From: Lactifluus volemus
Taxonomy: Eukaryota; Basidiomycota; Agaricomycetes; Russulales; Russulaceae
Direction of reading: 5' to 3'
NCBI GenBank assembly: GCA_022376515.1
Contig: WTXI01000245.1
Span: 1-54,707, forward strand
Length of the DNA: 54,707 bases
Every line of letters begins with the position of its first letter. The stretch's first letter is position 1. The notes beneath the pieces are model-generated. The model had not been told where the DNA came from. It did no database searches and saw only the letters and a list, made by a program, of their open reading frames with translations. The translations under genes were made by a program, and so were the position numbers. Below are positions 44,815 to 54,707 of this stretch, piece after piece.

Positions 44815-47556
44815 CACCTATCTACCAGTTTGCGGCGAATCATAGCCATTTGTTGCGGAAGGTAATTGAGATAAGTTCGTAGTCGTACAACACGACAAGG
44901 TCGGGCAAGATGAGCCTGAGCTAGTTACTGAGCCGAGCATGAGTAAATTACTCGAGTGGAGCCCAATTCCCCGGAGGCGAAACGCTAAGCGCTAGCGCTT
45001 GTTCTTTTGACTAGGATTATATCATCTTCTCACACGAAGCTTATCTTCATCTACAGTAAGTATTGTCTGTTTTGACTTGGCTGTTTTTATATCATGATGG
45101 CTAACAACCTGAGCATGCTTCTATCACCGGGTCACACGTTCGTTATCACACAGGATAATGACCTCGATATTTTCAGTTGTTGCTATGCAGACTTTCTCTT
45201 CCTGACTGATCATGTGGAGTAAAAATAAATAAATTAAGGGTTCGCATAGAATGCTGAAAAAAAATGTGTGTTCGTAACTTCTCATTTCAGCAGCGAGAAA
45301 TTGAGTTGAGGAACGTATACGATCGAATACAGTCGTGAGATGGATCAAAAATTGACGAGGTCACTTGACGAACGACTCGAAATTTGGTTGCACCCCACCT
45401 CAACAAGTTCTAAGCGGAAAACTGCCTTCCATCCCCATTTCGCTGAGCGACAAAGGCTTACTTGTAGAGCACGCGTGAAAGTTTTGTACAGCTGAAAAGA
45501 GGGTGATTCTTTTCCTCTCCGGAGATGGCAAGCCGCATCAGGGAAAGCCAATTTTCACGACGCAGGACTTGACGCAGGAAAGCCGTTCGGGTGGTGAAGT
45601 GCCCGAGTCCATAGTAACTGGCAAGCGACAAGTGAGCAACGTCGTTGTCATCGCCACAGAGAGACTGAGAGAGCTCAGGGCTCACTCGCTGCTGGACACA
45701 TAGATAGGGCTCATTCACCCTAGTGGCCCAATCGGGCCGATGATCATTTGCAGTCTGCGGGTCCTACCAGACGTCTGAGGGAACGTCATATCCTAAAACG
45801 AAATCTTTCCTTAATATCGACTAATAGACTGGAGGGGCCGGTTCGCCTTCAAGTTGTGTTTACCCGGGCCACCTGCGAGGCCACCTGACAGGAGCAGTTG
45901 TCGTCGACGCAAGGGTGTTTACTACGATGGTCGGGAAGTGCAAAGCAAGTCTTGGCCATAGTACTAAAAGCTTCCATTGAACGTGAAAATCGCTCGGGAG
46001 GACAGACAGTATGATGAATGAATGTCGCTGTAGGTAACGAGTAGCCGTAATGAAACTTTATGGAAGAGCACGAAGAGCCAGTGCAACGTACCCCAGTTGC
46101 TACTAACGACTGCAGACGAGTTATTGGTTTCACCTTGCATCACAAAGGTCATCCGGTCATGACGGAAGCTTCCGTGATGTGTTCTTCAAAGCGTACCGCT
46201 GCCGGGCGGAGACTGCATGGGTCGGCGTTGCGTGACTTAGCGTAAAGGGATAGAACCTAAAAATAGATATTAGTGCGTATCAAGAGCTTCGACGGATTCC
46301 GGGCCAAGGTGCGGGAAGCACGATACAAGGAGAACACCCTAGTAACTAACCTCAGGCTATTCGCCATGGACACGACAGGCCGATGTGGGAGAAGAGGAGA
46401 AGAGGAGAACTCGAAGAAAGATAGCAGGAAAATAAAGACCCGAAGGAACTACAGCGCGATCTCATCAACTTGAAGAAAGCGCATCAATACAGATATCACC
46501 GGCTGATACCACTGGCAGACTACCACCAGCCAATACGCAGCCTTGTCTCATCCGACCCTCCTACGTACCGCAAAGGCTGTATCGGAAATTGTCTCATCGT
46601 CGACGGAGCGGGAGACAGCTACGTCTAGTAGTAAGCCGTCTGTTAGGCACTTATACATTCAACAACCTCGGCATGAGCTTTTAAATGCCTCGAGAGGTAT
46701 AGGCTGTACAGGTAATCAACCGAACGGTGTGCATGCCATGTCTCTAAGAGGTACTAGACTGTTGTCGAGAAGAAATAGAGGCCTCGACAGCCAGGAGGCA
46801 GGTACGTTGGAGCAATCTAGCCTAAGGTAGGGGACACAAGGTTTGGGCACTTTAGGGTTACCTTCCAACTTGAATTCCTCACTCAGATCAACATATTTTT
46901 TAAAAGTGCTCCCTGAGATACAAAGCTACATGATTACTCTTTCAACCTCAGGAGCCAGAATTGAATTTTCATGAATTGTGGGTGAGGAATAGATGATTAG
47001 GGTTACAAAACCCGTGCTGAATCCAAGTGACCCCTACCTTATGAGCAATTGGGAAGATTCGCTGGCATAGCGCCACTATCTGAAGGAGCCCCGCGTAAAG
47101 AAAAAAGATCTTTGGACATGTCTGGCCAATGTCGTGAATACATCGAGGGCCTCTATTCGAAGCAGAAGGGAGGCACTGGCACGCGGGAACTGGCAACAAA
47201 TTAACAAGACGTAGCAAAGCAAGGCGATTCGTACCAAAACAAAACGCGTACAGGAGGAAGATAGAAGGTCGTGCCATGGAAAGACTATCACACCAATATT
47301 ACAGATGAATTAGTGAGGAATCGAAAACCGAGCCGGCCGTGGTTGAGCCCGAAACTAATATCCGTAACATTTCGTACTGGACTACTATAGGAATGCCAAT
47401 TTGGTCACACCCAAGCTGAATTCGCAATCACCATCTGCAGTCACATTGAGTTTTGATAAAGCTCTCAGAGACAAGACAACTTACAAATATTTAATCCTGT
47501 CATCACATCCACGTCAACTTACGACTCGACAACACTCACACACAACCTTTCCACTC
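44815..47556. other. intergenic, 2.7 kb
   Basis: Contains a perfect 14-bp palindrome AAGCGCTAGCGCTT at 44987-45000. A plus-strand open stretch at 46425-46628 following an AG (QENKDPKELQRDLINLKK ... HRLIPLADYHQP) looks like a last exon, but no upstream exons could be linked. From about 47115 the sequence is duplicated at 53570 onward, together with the end of the DUF6535 gene. Confidence 0.4.
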
Positions 47557-48420
47557 CTACGGTGAAAAATCATTGCTGCAAGAAGAGGGTGCTGTGTCGA
47601 ACGAATGCCCCACAGGATCCAAGGCCATGTCACGCACGGGCAACGCTTGCTCGTCTGGCTGTTGCAAGGCCTCCAAGTCCACGGTACTAGAAGGCTCTCG
47701 AATCCGGGAATCGTCATCGGCATTGAACCGTGCATCAATCGGTGCTAACTCTGCTTGTGATACGGAGGTCTCCTGCCGTGGAGCTGTCATGGAAGGGATT
47801 GCTGAGCCTTGCCTCAAGGACCCCGGACGAGAGATGATTTGGTCGATTTGGGATGTGGGAGATGTCACAGGAAGTGTGTCACTCGGAACTGACGGTGACG
47901 AAGATGATGGTGGAATCTCGGGTACAATCGAATCAGGGACAAGATCAAAATCTGGCAGCGCGTTGTACTGCGGAGCGACGGTACTACTAGATGGGAGGGT
48001 GGGGGATAACGGAGAATGTGTTATCGAGGCTGCCGTGGCGGGTCGAGGATGAGACTCTGAGTTGGCCATGGGCGAGATCATTGGGGTATCAGCGTGATTT
48101 TCTGTCGCAATGGCGGTGGCTAGGTCGGGTGTAGTAATGGGATCGTCATGTCCTTCACTGACTGGTGGAGAATGGTTATCGTGCCGAGATGTGTGTTCTT
48201 TGAGATGTATGCGACTATAATCTGGAGTTCCGTCAGGAGCTGTAGGAGTGTTGCAGTTCAGAATGGCTTCGAGGTGGTGGGAAGAGGGTGAAGTGATGGT
48301 AGGATGATGATCAGGAATATTGCACAATGGGTACGAGGATGCCCTGCGGAGAATGTTATGATCAACAGTGTCGGCATCGAAGGTTGTCGGGGCAGAATCG
48401 GTGCCTTGATGTAATGCGAT
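47115..48420. repeat. direct duplication, copy A (3' part of DUF6535 gene and downstream flank)
   Basis: Matches 53570-54707 in the same orientation, about 6.3 kb away. Shared landmarks include GTGAATACATCGAGG, GCATTAGTGAGGA-like sequence, CATCTGCAGTCACATTGA and most of the C-terminal coding sequence of the DUF6535 gene. Confidence 0.85.
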
Positions 48421-50316
48421 GTAATGATTCCGAATGGGTCGGAGAATACAAGTAGAAAGCGTAGAGGACGGATAATCGTGCGCTACTCGAGTGACTTCGT
48501 TCCACAAGGCACAGAGGTCGTGCTTCAATCCTGGAAGGGTGTTTCGAATGTCGAATTTGGAAATCATTTCCACGATAGGGTCAGCGTAGGGAATGAAGCC
48601 GTTGTGATAGTAGTAGCGAAGGAGCTGGCGGATGAAGTAGATTAGGTTGGCAAGTAACACGCTGTCACCATGTGCGAGGTAGTCCTGGAGAACATCATTC
48701 GATATGCCTAAGTGAGCCTTAACGAGGGCCTTCCAACGGTCATCGCGCTCTGGTACACTTGCAATGACCCCCGCAACCATCGATTGCGCAGGGAAAGAGG
48801 TATCGTGATCGCTGCTACAGCATCGGCTTCTGAGTGAGTGCCCCATTTGAACGAATTGAAACAATTCATCCATGTCCTCTTCGTCCGAATATGTCGAAAA
48901 GAGCCTTAAACCTGGTAATGGAAGGTCAAGTACATCGACGGTCTTCATGCAGAGTATGATCCGCTTCTCTTTCTCTCTCTCAGAGAGCAGACTATATGAG
49001 CAAGTACGATTCAAAAATCCACGGAAGACCCGGTTCAAAGCCCGTCTATCCAGTTTAGTAAGGACTTCTTTAGTCTCCTCGACCACTTTTGAGCTACAGA
49101 AGCCAGGGATGCCCTCACAGAACTGTTCCATTTCGCGATCTTCGTCCAGAGAGTCGAATATCCATTTCAAAATATGTGCGTCGATTTTCTCTGACGATTT
49201 CCTTGCGGTTTCTTGAGCTGTCTTCACTATGCCCCACACGGTCCGGTCGCGATAGATGTCGATCAGGTTCCAAATGCGGATCCAGGTTGTGGGGCTCAAG
49301 CAAAGACAAGTATAGAAGTCGTCGAGAATATGTAAGACACCGTAAAAAATGCCATGATATAGGAACCAAGCTGTCAAAGAAAGAGGTGCATAATACGGGC
49401 TGTCGTGACAGAAGATCGGCATCAACGTGATACACCCATACACTCCTCCAGAAAGTCCAATCCACCAAGCAACGAGACTGAAGGCGGTGTGATTGATGTT
49501 GAATAAGAAGATCAGGAGACCGAAAAAGAAGAGGAATAGGGAAAGATGTAGCAATGTGGGCAACGTTTCGACCGCCAGAGGAAGATGAAGCCTTTCCACT
49601 CCATCTGCAAAAAATGCACGGATCCGTGCTCGGTTGTGTGGACTGTAACGTGGTAGGTGAGTGACTGTGATATATCGGCGTGCCCACTGTTGTAACAATG
49701 TCGCCAAAAGTGCACATGTAAGGCTGATGACCAAGCTCAGGAACCATAGCGAGTTGACCCAGACTGCATACATCGGCGGAGAGAATGGGGGAGGTTGAGC
49801 TGGAGTTGCAAGGATGGATGCACGAGATATGTTCGGGTCGGCGAGTAGCTGATAGATCTTTGCGAGATAAAATGCGGAGGTATCTTGTGAATTTGGCTTC
49901 AAGTCTTGGACCGACACTGCGCCCAATGCTGCAACTGCAGCAGAGAATAAACCGGTCTATGATGTTCACCATGATGCTGATTACTTCACTCACTCTGTGG
50001 AGACTAATATGAATACTCACAAAGATAAGGATACCGTCTGCATCCTTCTGCCATCGATCGGCCAGATCCTTGTCCTCTTTCTCGGCCCTTTCCACGTACA
50101 TGTTGAAAAGTGGTCCCGACCCATCGGAAAAGTTGGACTGATCCTGTGATGGTTGACGTTGTGCTGATTCAGGGACATTGGGGTCTCCGTCTGTGGGCCA
50201 TGACAAAAATGAGGTTAGAAAAAAAAAAGGCCTGGGGATGACCGTGACGTACTTGTGTCAGTTCTCTCCCTCGCATTATCCTCTACGTCGACGACTCGGT
50301 TAGTAGGTTGGGACAT
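47557..50316 (-). CDS. DUF6535 domain membrane protein
   Basis: Exons 50316-50253, 50190-50021 and 49956-47557 give 877 aa. The N-terminal region has MYVERAEKEDKDLADRWQKD and then the DUF6535 hallmark hydrophobic segments: GILIFTGLFSAAVAALGAV (about 73-92), NSLWFLSLVISLTCALLATL (about 145-168, followed by QQWARRY), and two more at about 213-233 and 238-260. The family is strongly expanded in Agaricomycetes and has no established function; it is probably an integral membrane protein. The middle is soluble and helical, and the last 330 residues are a Ser/Thr/Pro-rich low-complexity tail. That tail and its downstream flank were duplicated to the right edge of the window. Both introns have strong ends (GTACGT...CACAG, GTGAGT...CATAG). 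Confidence 0.9.
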
Positions 50317-50924
50317 TGCCACATTAGAAGCTAGAGTTAGATGATGACGTCGCCGGTGCAGGAGCTGCCTTGCAGGTACGGCAGTAAGGTTACGCGATCC
50401 CCTAGAGAGTCACGTGGTTTTATTCCTCGACAATGATACACTTTCTCAGCGTGGGACTTGATGGTCAATCTGACTTATTTTTAATGAAATGCGAGCAGCT
50501 TATTGGCCCTCTTAAACTCGACTGACTGTCGTCATGTGTCGCAGCCATCCACCGCACAAGCACCATGACAAATGACCTAACTTGATCACAAAACGGTTGA
50601 TTGTCGTCAATTCGACAGCGGAGATGCAAACTTCAAGACCTCCAGTTTTAGGTTTTAGCACCAGCCTTACATGCTTAGAGGTGCATATGCATCTGTCGGA
50701 GCACTCTGCTAACAACATGTAATAAAAAGTGTCCGCGTTAGTGGCTAAGTCGTAAAGTCGTAATAAAGTCCGTTAATTACGATGAGGCTCCACTCGGGGT
50801 TGAGCCTCAGAAATAAATAAATGTCCTGAAGTATCATTAAGATCCGTAGAGATAAATAAACTGTTCGCATCATGGCATGAAACCGAAAACCATTCCTAAA
50901 AAAAGGAGCGGAACCTTGAGGCGT
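50317..50924. other. intergenic between the DUF6535 and cupredoxin genes
   Basis: Holds the promoter of the DUF6535 gene and the 3' end of the cupredoxin transcript. No further gene was seen. Confidence 0.5.
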
Positions 50925-51791
50925 TCAATAATCCCTCTTCCACTTGTAGTCGTTGTCGTAGCTATCATCGTCATCGTAGCTCCAGCTATCGTCGTCGTCG
51001 TCCTCGTGGTTCCAGCTATCGTAATGGTCACTCCAGCTCTTGCTTGAGCTTGCAGCAGCCTGAGTTGTCGTATGTGTAGCACTGGCAGTCGATGCTACGC
51101 TGGCCGAAGAGGCCGACGCGACCAACTGCTGTCCAATTTTCAACGCAGCTTGCTGGAAGAGTGAGAACGAGTTATTTGACCCTTCTGCTCCAGGATTCAG
51201 CCCGAACACCATTCCCTTGCCGCAGTGGCTCCCAGCCGTGTTCTCCGCTTGCCGACAATAAACCCAGACAGGTTGAGTCTAGTAGTATAAATGGGATAAA
51301 ATTAGTCATGGAGAGACCTAAAAGAAAGTAAGTGGATTCGTACGTCGTTCACGGTGATCGAGAACGTCGGGAGATCCCAGGAGGAGGCATTAGCTACGGG
51401 GTGGCTATGCAGATCCCATCAATATAAAACAAGATCCGAGAAGGTCTGGAAAGGGGTGAACGTACAAGCCAGCGTCGAATCCATTGTTGAGGTGGGTGCA
51501 TGGATTCGCAAATGAGGACTGGGTCACAGAGTGGTTCTTGGGATTGAAAGTGAACTCGACCCTATCTCCGGGTGACGCATTCTGGACAAGATATGGTCAG
51601 AGCGAGTAGGTGTGAGTGAAGTGGAGACATTTGCTAACAATGTAATTAGGGTTGAAGATGGTCCCACCAGTGGCGTTGCCAACGGTGACATGCCATACTT
51701 TACCACTGGTAGTTGGGTAAGCGGAAACGGCAAGGTTTGAAGAGAAGAGAGCCGCGACGGTGCTGAGCAAGGCCAGAGAACGGAAAAACAT
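50925..51791 (-). CDS. extracellular cupredoxin (serine-rich plastocyanin-like) with Asp-rich tail
   Basis: Exons 51791-51639, 51581-51466, 51404-51344 and 51278-50925 give 227 aa. The signal peptide is MFFRSLALLSTVAALFSSNLAVSA. The cupredoxin domain spans about 30-145 and contains FTFNPKNHSVTQSSFANPC, then VYCRQAENTAGSHCGKGM. His68, Cys118, His128 and Met133 are placed as type-1 copper ligands, and the domain is common in fungal secreted proteins. After a Ser/Ala/Thr-rich linker, where relatives usually end in a GPI-anchor signal, this protein instead has about 35 residues rich in Asp, Ser, Tyr and Trp and ends KRDY. Surface anchoring is therefore not predicted. A TATA box lies about 96 bp upstream. 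Confidence 0.9.
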
Positions 51792-51886
51792 GTTTGTAAA
51801 AAAGATGAAAAGACAAAAGACAACTGGACTTTAGAATAGGAGAAGGGGATTCAAGTTCGTACAGCCAGCATCTGTTGACCAGAGGA

Positions 51887-51894
51887 TATTTATA
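51887..51894 (-). promoter_or_regulatory. TATA box of the cupredoxin gene
   Basis: TATAAATA on the minus strand, 96-103 bp upstream of the start codon. Confidence 0.6.
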
Positions 51895-52226
51895 GCGAGA
51901 TGCTGGGGCTTAGAAGAAATTTGATTAAGCATCCACTGTGTCTAGTAATGCGCAGAAACGTGAAGTGGATCTGCCAGCGGATTGTACATCCGAGATACCC
52001 GATATGTAGGCGACTGCGTAAACAGCCTCAGGGTGAGCCATAAATGCGAGGAATGATCGAGGATCGGTGACAGACGGTGCACGGGATATTATTGCGTATT
52101 ATGAGTTGTATACCCTTTGAGCAAGGGATGATGTCTCTGAGCGCGCTTAAGGCCATGAACTGATGCGATCGCGAGATGGCCGAGTTAGGGACGCACAACA
52201 TCATATTACGTAACTTACTATCTAGA

Positions 52227-52239
52227 ACTCGGACTCGGA
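52227..52239. promoter_or_regulatory. 13-bp ACTCGGACTCGGA motif, copy 3
   Basis: Third exact copy, 436 bp upstream of the cupredoxin start. Same CGG-N3-CGG arrangement as copies 1 and 2. Confidence 0.35.
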
Positions 52240-53569
52240 CGCCACCCGGTGGTCAGCCGTGAGTAAGTTCTCTCGAAATACTTTGATTTCCCTCGACCTT
52301 TTTTCATTTCTGAGTCCCTATGAATTACAGAGCGAGTCCATGGACGTTCAAATTTAGTACGAAAAATTGACAGGCACGAAATTTATAATTATTAATAACT
52401 TGAAGATATTCAAGTTACCGTTGTACCCATTTGGAATGTATTTGAATTCACTGCTGTAGGTGCAGACATGTCAGTAGTGGCTATACTGTAGCTAATTGTA
52501 CAGTAGGGCTTGTAGCGCGCTGATCCGACGCCAATCCCGCTTCCTTTTTTGGTGACCAGCGTATCTTAGCTGAGACCTCCTGTGAACACGCCTTCCATTT
52601 CGCCACTGTGCAGTCCACCTCGTTCACACTGGCAGGTGTTTCATCTCTCTAGAGCCTGCACTGGCACCGGCTCTGAATCCTCTCTGCCCTCCCGTCCTCC
52701 GTGTTGCCTGGCCCACGATTCGCTTGCCCTCGTCAGATCTACGTCTGCTACTGCCGAGGTGCCCACCTCGCGGCCACTACCATATCACGGGCTTTCGACA
52801 TTAACGTCACCCGACGTCCCTGTGGGCCTGACCTTGCTTGAAACGTAACGTGAAGTCCACGCTAGTGGCTGGCTTCAAAGCTAAAATGACGTGAAGTGAT
52901 GGCTGGAGCACAACTTGAACTGCTGGACATTTGGACCCGGACTGGCCAGTAGACTTTCTGATTATTAGTTTATGATCTACTTCTCGAGGCGGTACCCTGA
53001 ACCCCGTGCGATAACGCTGTCCCTCTTGACGATCAGAAAACACGAGGCCCGAACAACTAATGGGGATGACGTTTAGTGCGATATGCCCCCACCGCTGCCA
53101 GTGAGCGCTGAGGTCAAACATACATTAAAAATCACGATTTTTGGGGTCAGGCCATGAATTCGTCCCGGAGCATGAGCAGAGTCCCTTGTTGCAAATACGG
53201 ACGCGCCCTTACCGTTACCCAAGTCCTTGCCTTTTTTCAGAAACGTAAAGAAACGTAAAAACCCGCTCACGGCCGATACCTTCTCCCAGCGGCCGATGAC
53301 TGCATCCGGCGATCCCGCTTTCTCATGAACTCCGATGAACTCCTTCTCGTGATGAAATCGAGGTCATGTGCAGAAAGGCGGGATATTACTCCCGGTGTAA
53401 GCCTATGATTGCATGGGTCAAGTGCGGCTCGAACGTCACGGAAGCCGATGCGAGGGCCCACGATTGGCCGGCCAGCGGTCCCCGCCTTGTGTCTAGTATG
53501 ACGCTTGGGCCATCCACACCTACTACTCCACAATCGGACACATTGTCATGGAACGCATCGTCGCGCCAT

Positions 53570-54707
53570 TTGGGCATTGTCTACCCAATCTCGTGAATAC
53601 ATCGAGGCCGGCAGGCACGAAACTGACAACAAAGTATAGAGAATCATACAGATGCATTAGTGAGGAGTTGCAAATTGAACCAGCCGTGGTTGAGCCCCAA
53701 ACAAAACATCATATTCCTAACATACCGAACTACCTACTTTATAGGCATGTCAATTTTGGTCAAGCTGAATTCGCAACCATCATCTGCAGTCACATTGAAC
53801 TTTGATAAAGCTCTCGGAGACAAATCAACTGACAAATATCCAATCCCGCCATCACATCCACGTCAACTTGCGAGTCGACAACGCTCACACAGGATCGAAG
53901 GCCGTGTCACGGACGGGCAACGCTTGCTCGTCTGGCTATTGCAAGGCCTCCGAGTCCACGATACTAGAAGGCTCTCGAGTCCGAGAATTGTCATCGGCAT
54001 TGAACCGTGCATCAATTGGTGCCAACTCTAGTTGTGATACGGAGGTCTCCCGCCGTGGAGCTGTCATGGAAGGGATTGATGAGAGTGAACTTTGCCTCAA
54101 GGACCCCGGACTAGAGATGATTTGGTCAATTTGGGATATGGGAAACGTCAATGGGTTCACAGGAAGTGTATCACTGGGAACTGACGGTGACGAAGATGAT
54201 GGTGGAATCTCGGTACAATCGAATCAGGGACAAGATCAAAATCTTCCAGTGTGTTGTACTGCGGAGCGACGGTACTACTAGATGGGAGGGTGGGGGATAA
54301 CGGAGAATGTGTTGTCGAGGCTGCCGTGACGGTGGAGGGTCGAGGATGAGACTCTGAGTTGGCCGTGGGTGAGGTAATTGGGGTATCAGCGTGAGTTTCT
54401 GTCGCGATGGCGGTGGCTAGGTCGGGTGTAGTAATGGGATCGTCATGTCCTTCACTGACTGGTGGAGAATGGTTATCGTGCCGAGACGTGTGTTCTTTGA
54501 GATGGATGCGGCTATAATCTGGGGTTACGTCAGGAGCTGTAGGAGTGTTGGAGTTCAGAATGGCTTCGAGGTGGTGGGAAGAGGGTGAAGTGATGGTAGG
54601 ATGATGATCAGGAATATTGCACAATGGGTACGAGGATGGCTGGATGAGACGTCAGAATCAACAGTGTCAGCATCGAAGGCTGTCGGGGCAGAATCGGTGC
54701 CTTGATG
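53570..54707 (-). pseudogene. broken partial copy of the DUF6535 gene, truncated by the window edge
   Basis: Colinear with 47115-48420. The C-terminal tail of the DUF6535 protein is recognisable (IPDHHPTITSPSSHHLEAIL, SQIDQIIS, APIDARFNADD), but the frame is broken several times: a 1-nt loss just after VPDSIVP shifts the frame, a CAG codon has become TAG after EALQ, another 1-nt difference lies near 54640, and about 56 bp including the original stop are missing near 53890, between two CACA motifs. The N-terminal part, if present, lies beyond the window. The lesions are independent, so this copy is not expected to make the tail as in the parent. Confidence 0.82.

Larger units (their letters stand above)
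51792..53569. other. intergenic, 1.8 kb
   Basis: Contains the TATA box of the cupredoxin gene and the third ACTCGGACTCGGA motif. Open frames at 52582-52848 and 53267-53533 have no recognisable domain. Confidence 0.45.

Noticed and set aside
47573..48052. 159-codon plus-strand frame
   Set aside because: Antisense to the low-complexity tail of the DUF6535 gene; its duplicate at 53802-54281 has the same explanation.

Overview
The window is nuclear DNA of a filamentous basidiomycete, most likely an Agaricomycete. The evidence is: many short GT-AG introns (mostly 50-75 nt) that can be placed to the base because they restore reading frame across conserved proteins; families typical of mushrooms (DUF6535 membrane protein, F-box/leucine-rich proteins, Rds1-like secreted ferritin-fold proteins, extracellular cupredoxin); and orthologues of eukaryotic housekeeping genes (CNOT3, mitochondrial bL12, Bem1). 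No bacterial operon, CRISPR array, rRNA or convincing tRNA was seen. The order cannot be fixed from the sequence alone.

Layout. 1-4768: gene-poor, with one three-exon gene of an uncharacterised Agaricomycete family on the minus strand (2943-3834). 4769-10847: metabolic genes: L-2-hydroxyglutarate dehydrogenase (minus), divergent from a secreted GH105-like six-hairpin glycosidase, then a cytochrome b5/acyl-CoA dehydrogenase fusion. 11041-11544: a small non-autonomous transposon candidate. 11900-16700: an inverted duplication carrying two F-box genes. 18881-27780: three same-strand Rds1-like ferritin-fold genes spread over 9 kb, with a stray copy of the acyl-CoA dehydrogenase last exon between the first two and a 21-bp minisatellite between the last two. 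31064-38615: a compact block of a small secreted protein, mitochondrial ribosomal protein bL12, CNOT3 (12 exons, minus) and, head-to-head with it, a Bem1/Scd2 polarity scaffold. 41710-44745: a second GH105-like gene that has lost two introns and carries a 1-nt frameshift, convergent with a mucin-like repeat protein. 47557-51791: a DUF6535 membrane protein and an extracellular cupredoxin, both minus. 53570-54707: a broken partial copy of the DUF6535 gene running off the right edge.

The genes do not form one pathway. The organising theme is local duplication (inverted F-box pair, tandem Rds1 trio, paired GH105 genes, DUF6535 copy) with decay of one partner, plus several secreted products. The most unusual items are the F-box copy whose start codon was apparently replaced after frameshifts, the Rds1 trio with a conserved leader block and retained ExxH pairs, the exon-sized acyl-CoA dehydrogenase fragment, the TA-flanked inverted-repeat element, and a 13-bp CGG-N3-CGG motif found exactly three times upstream of genes. 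I found no coherent new multi-gene system.
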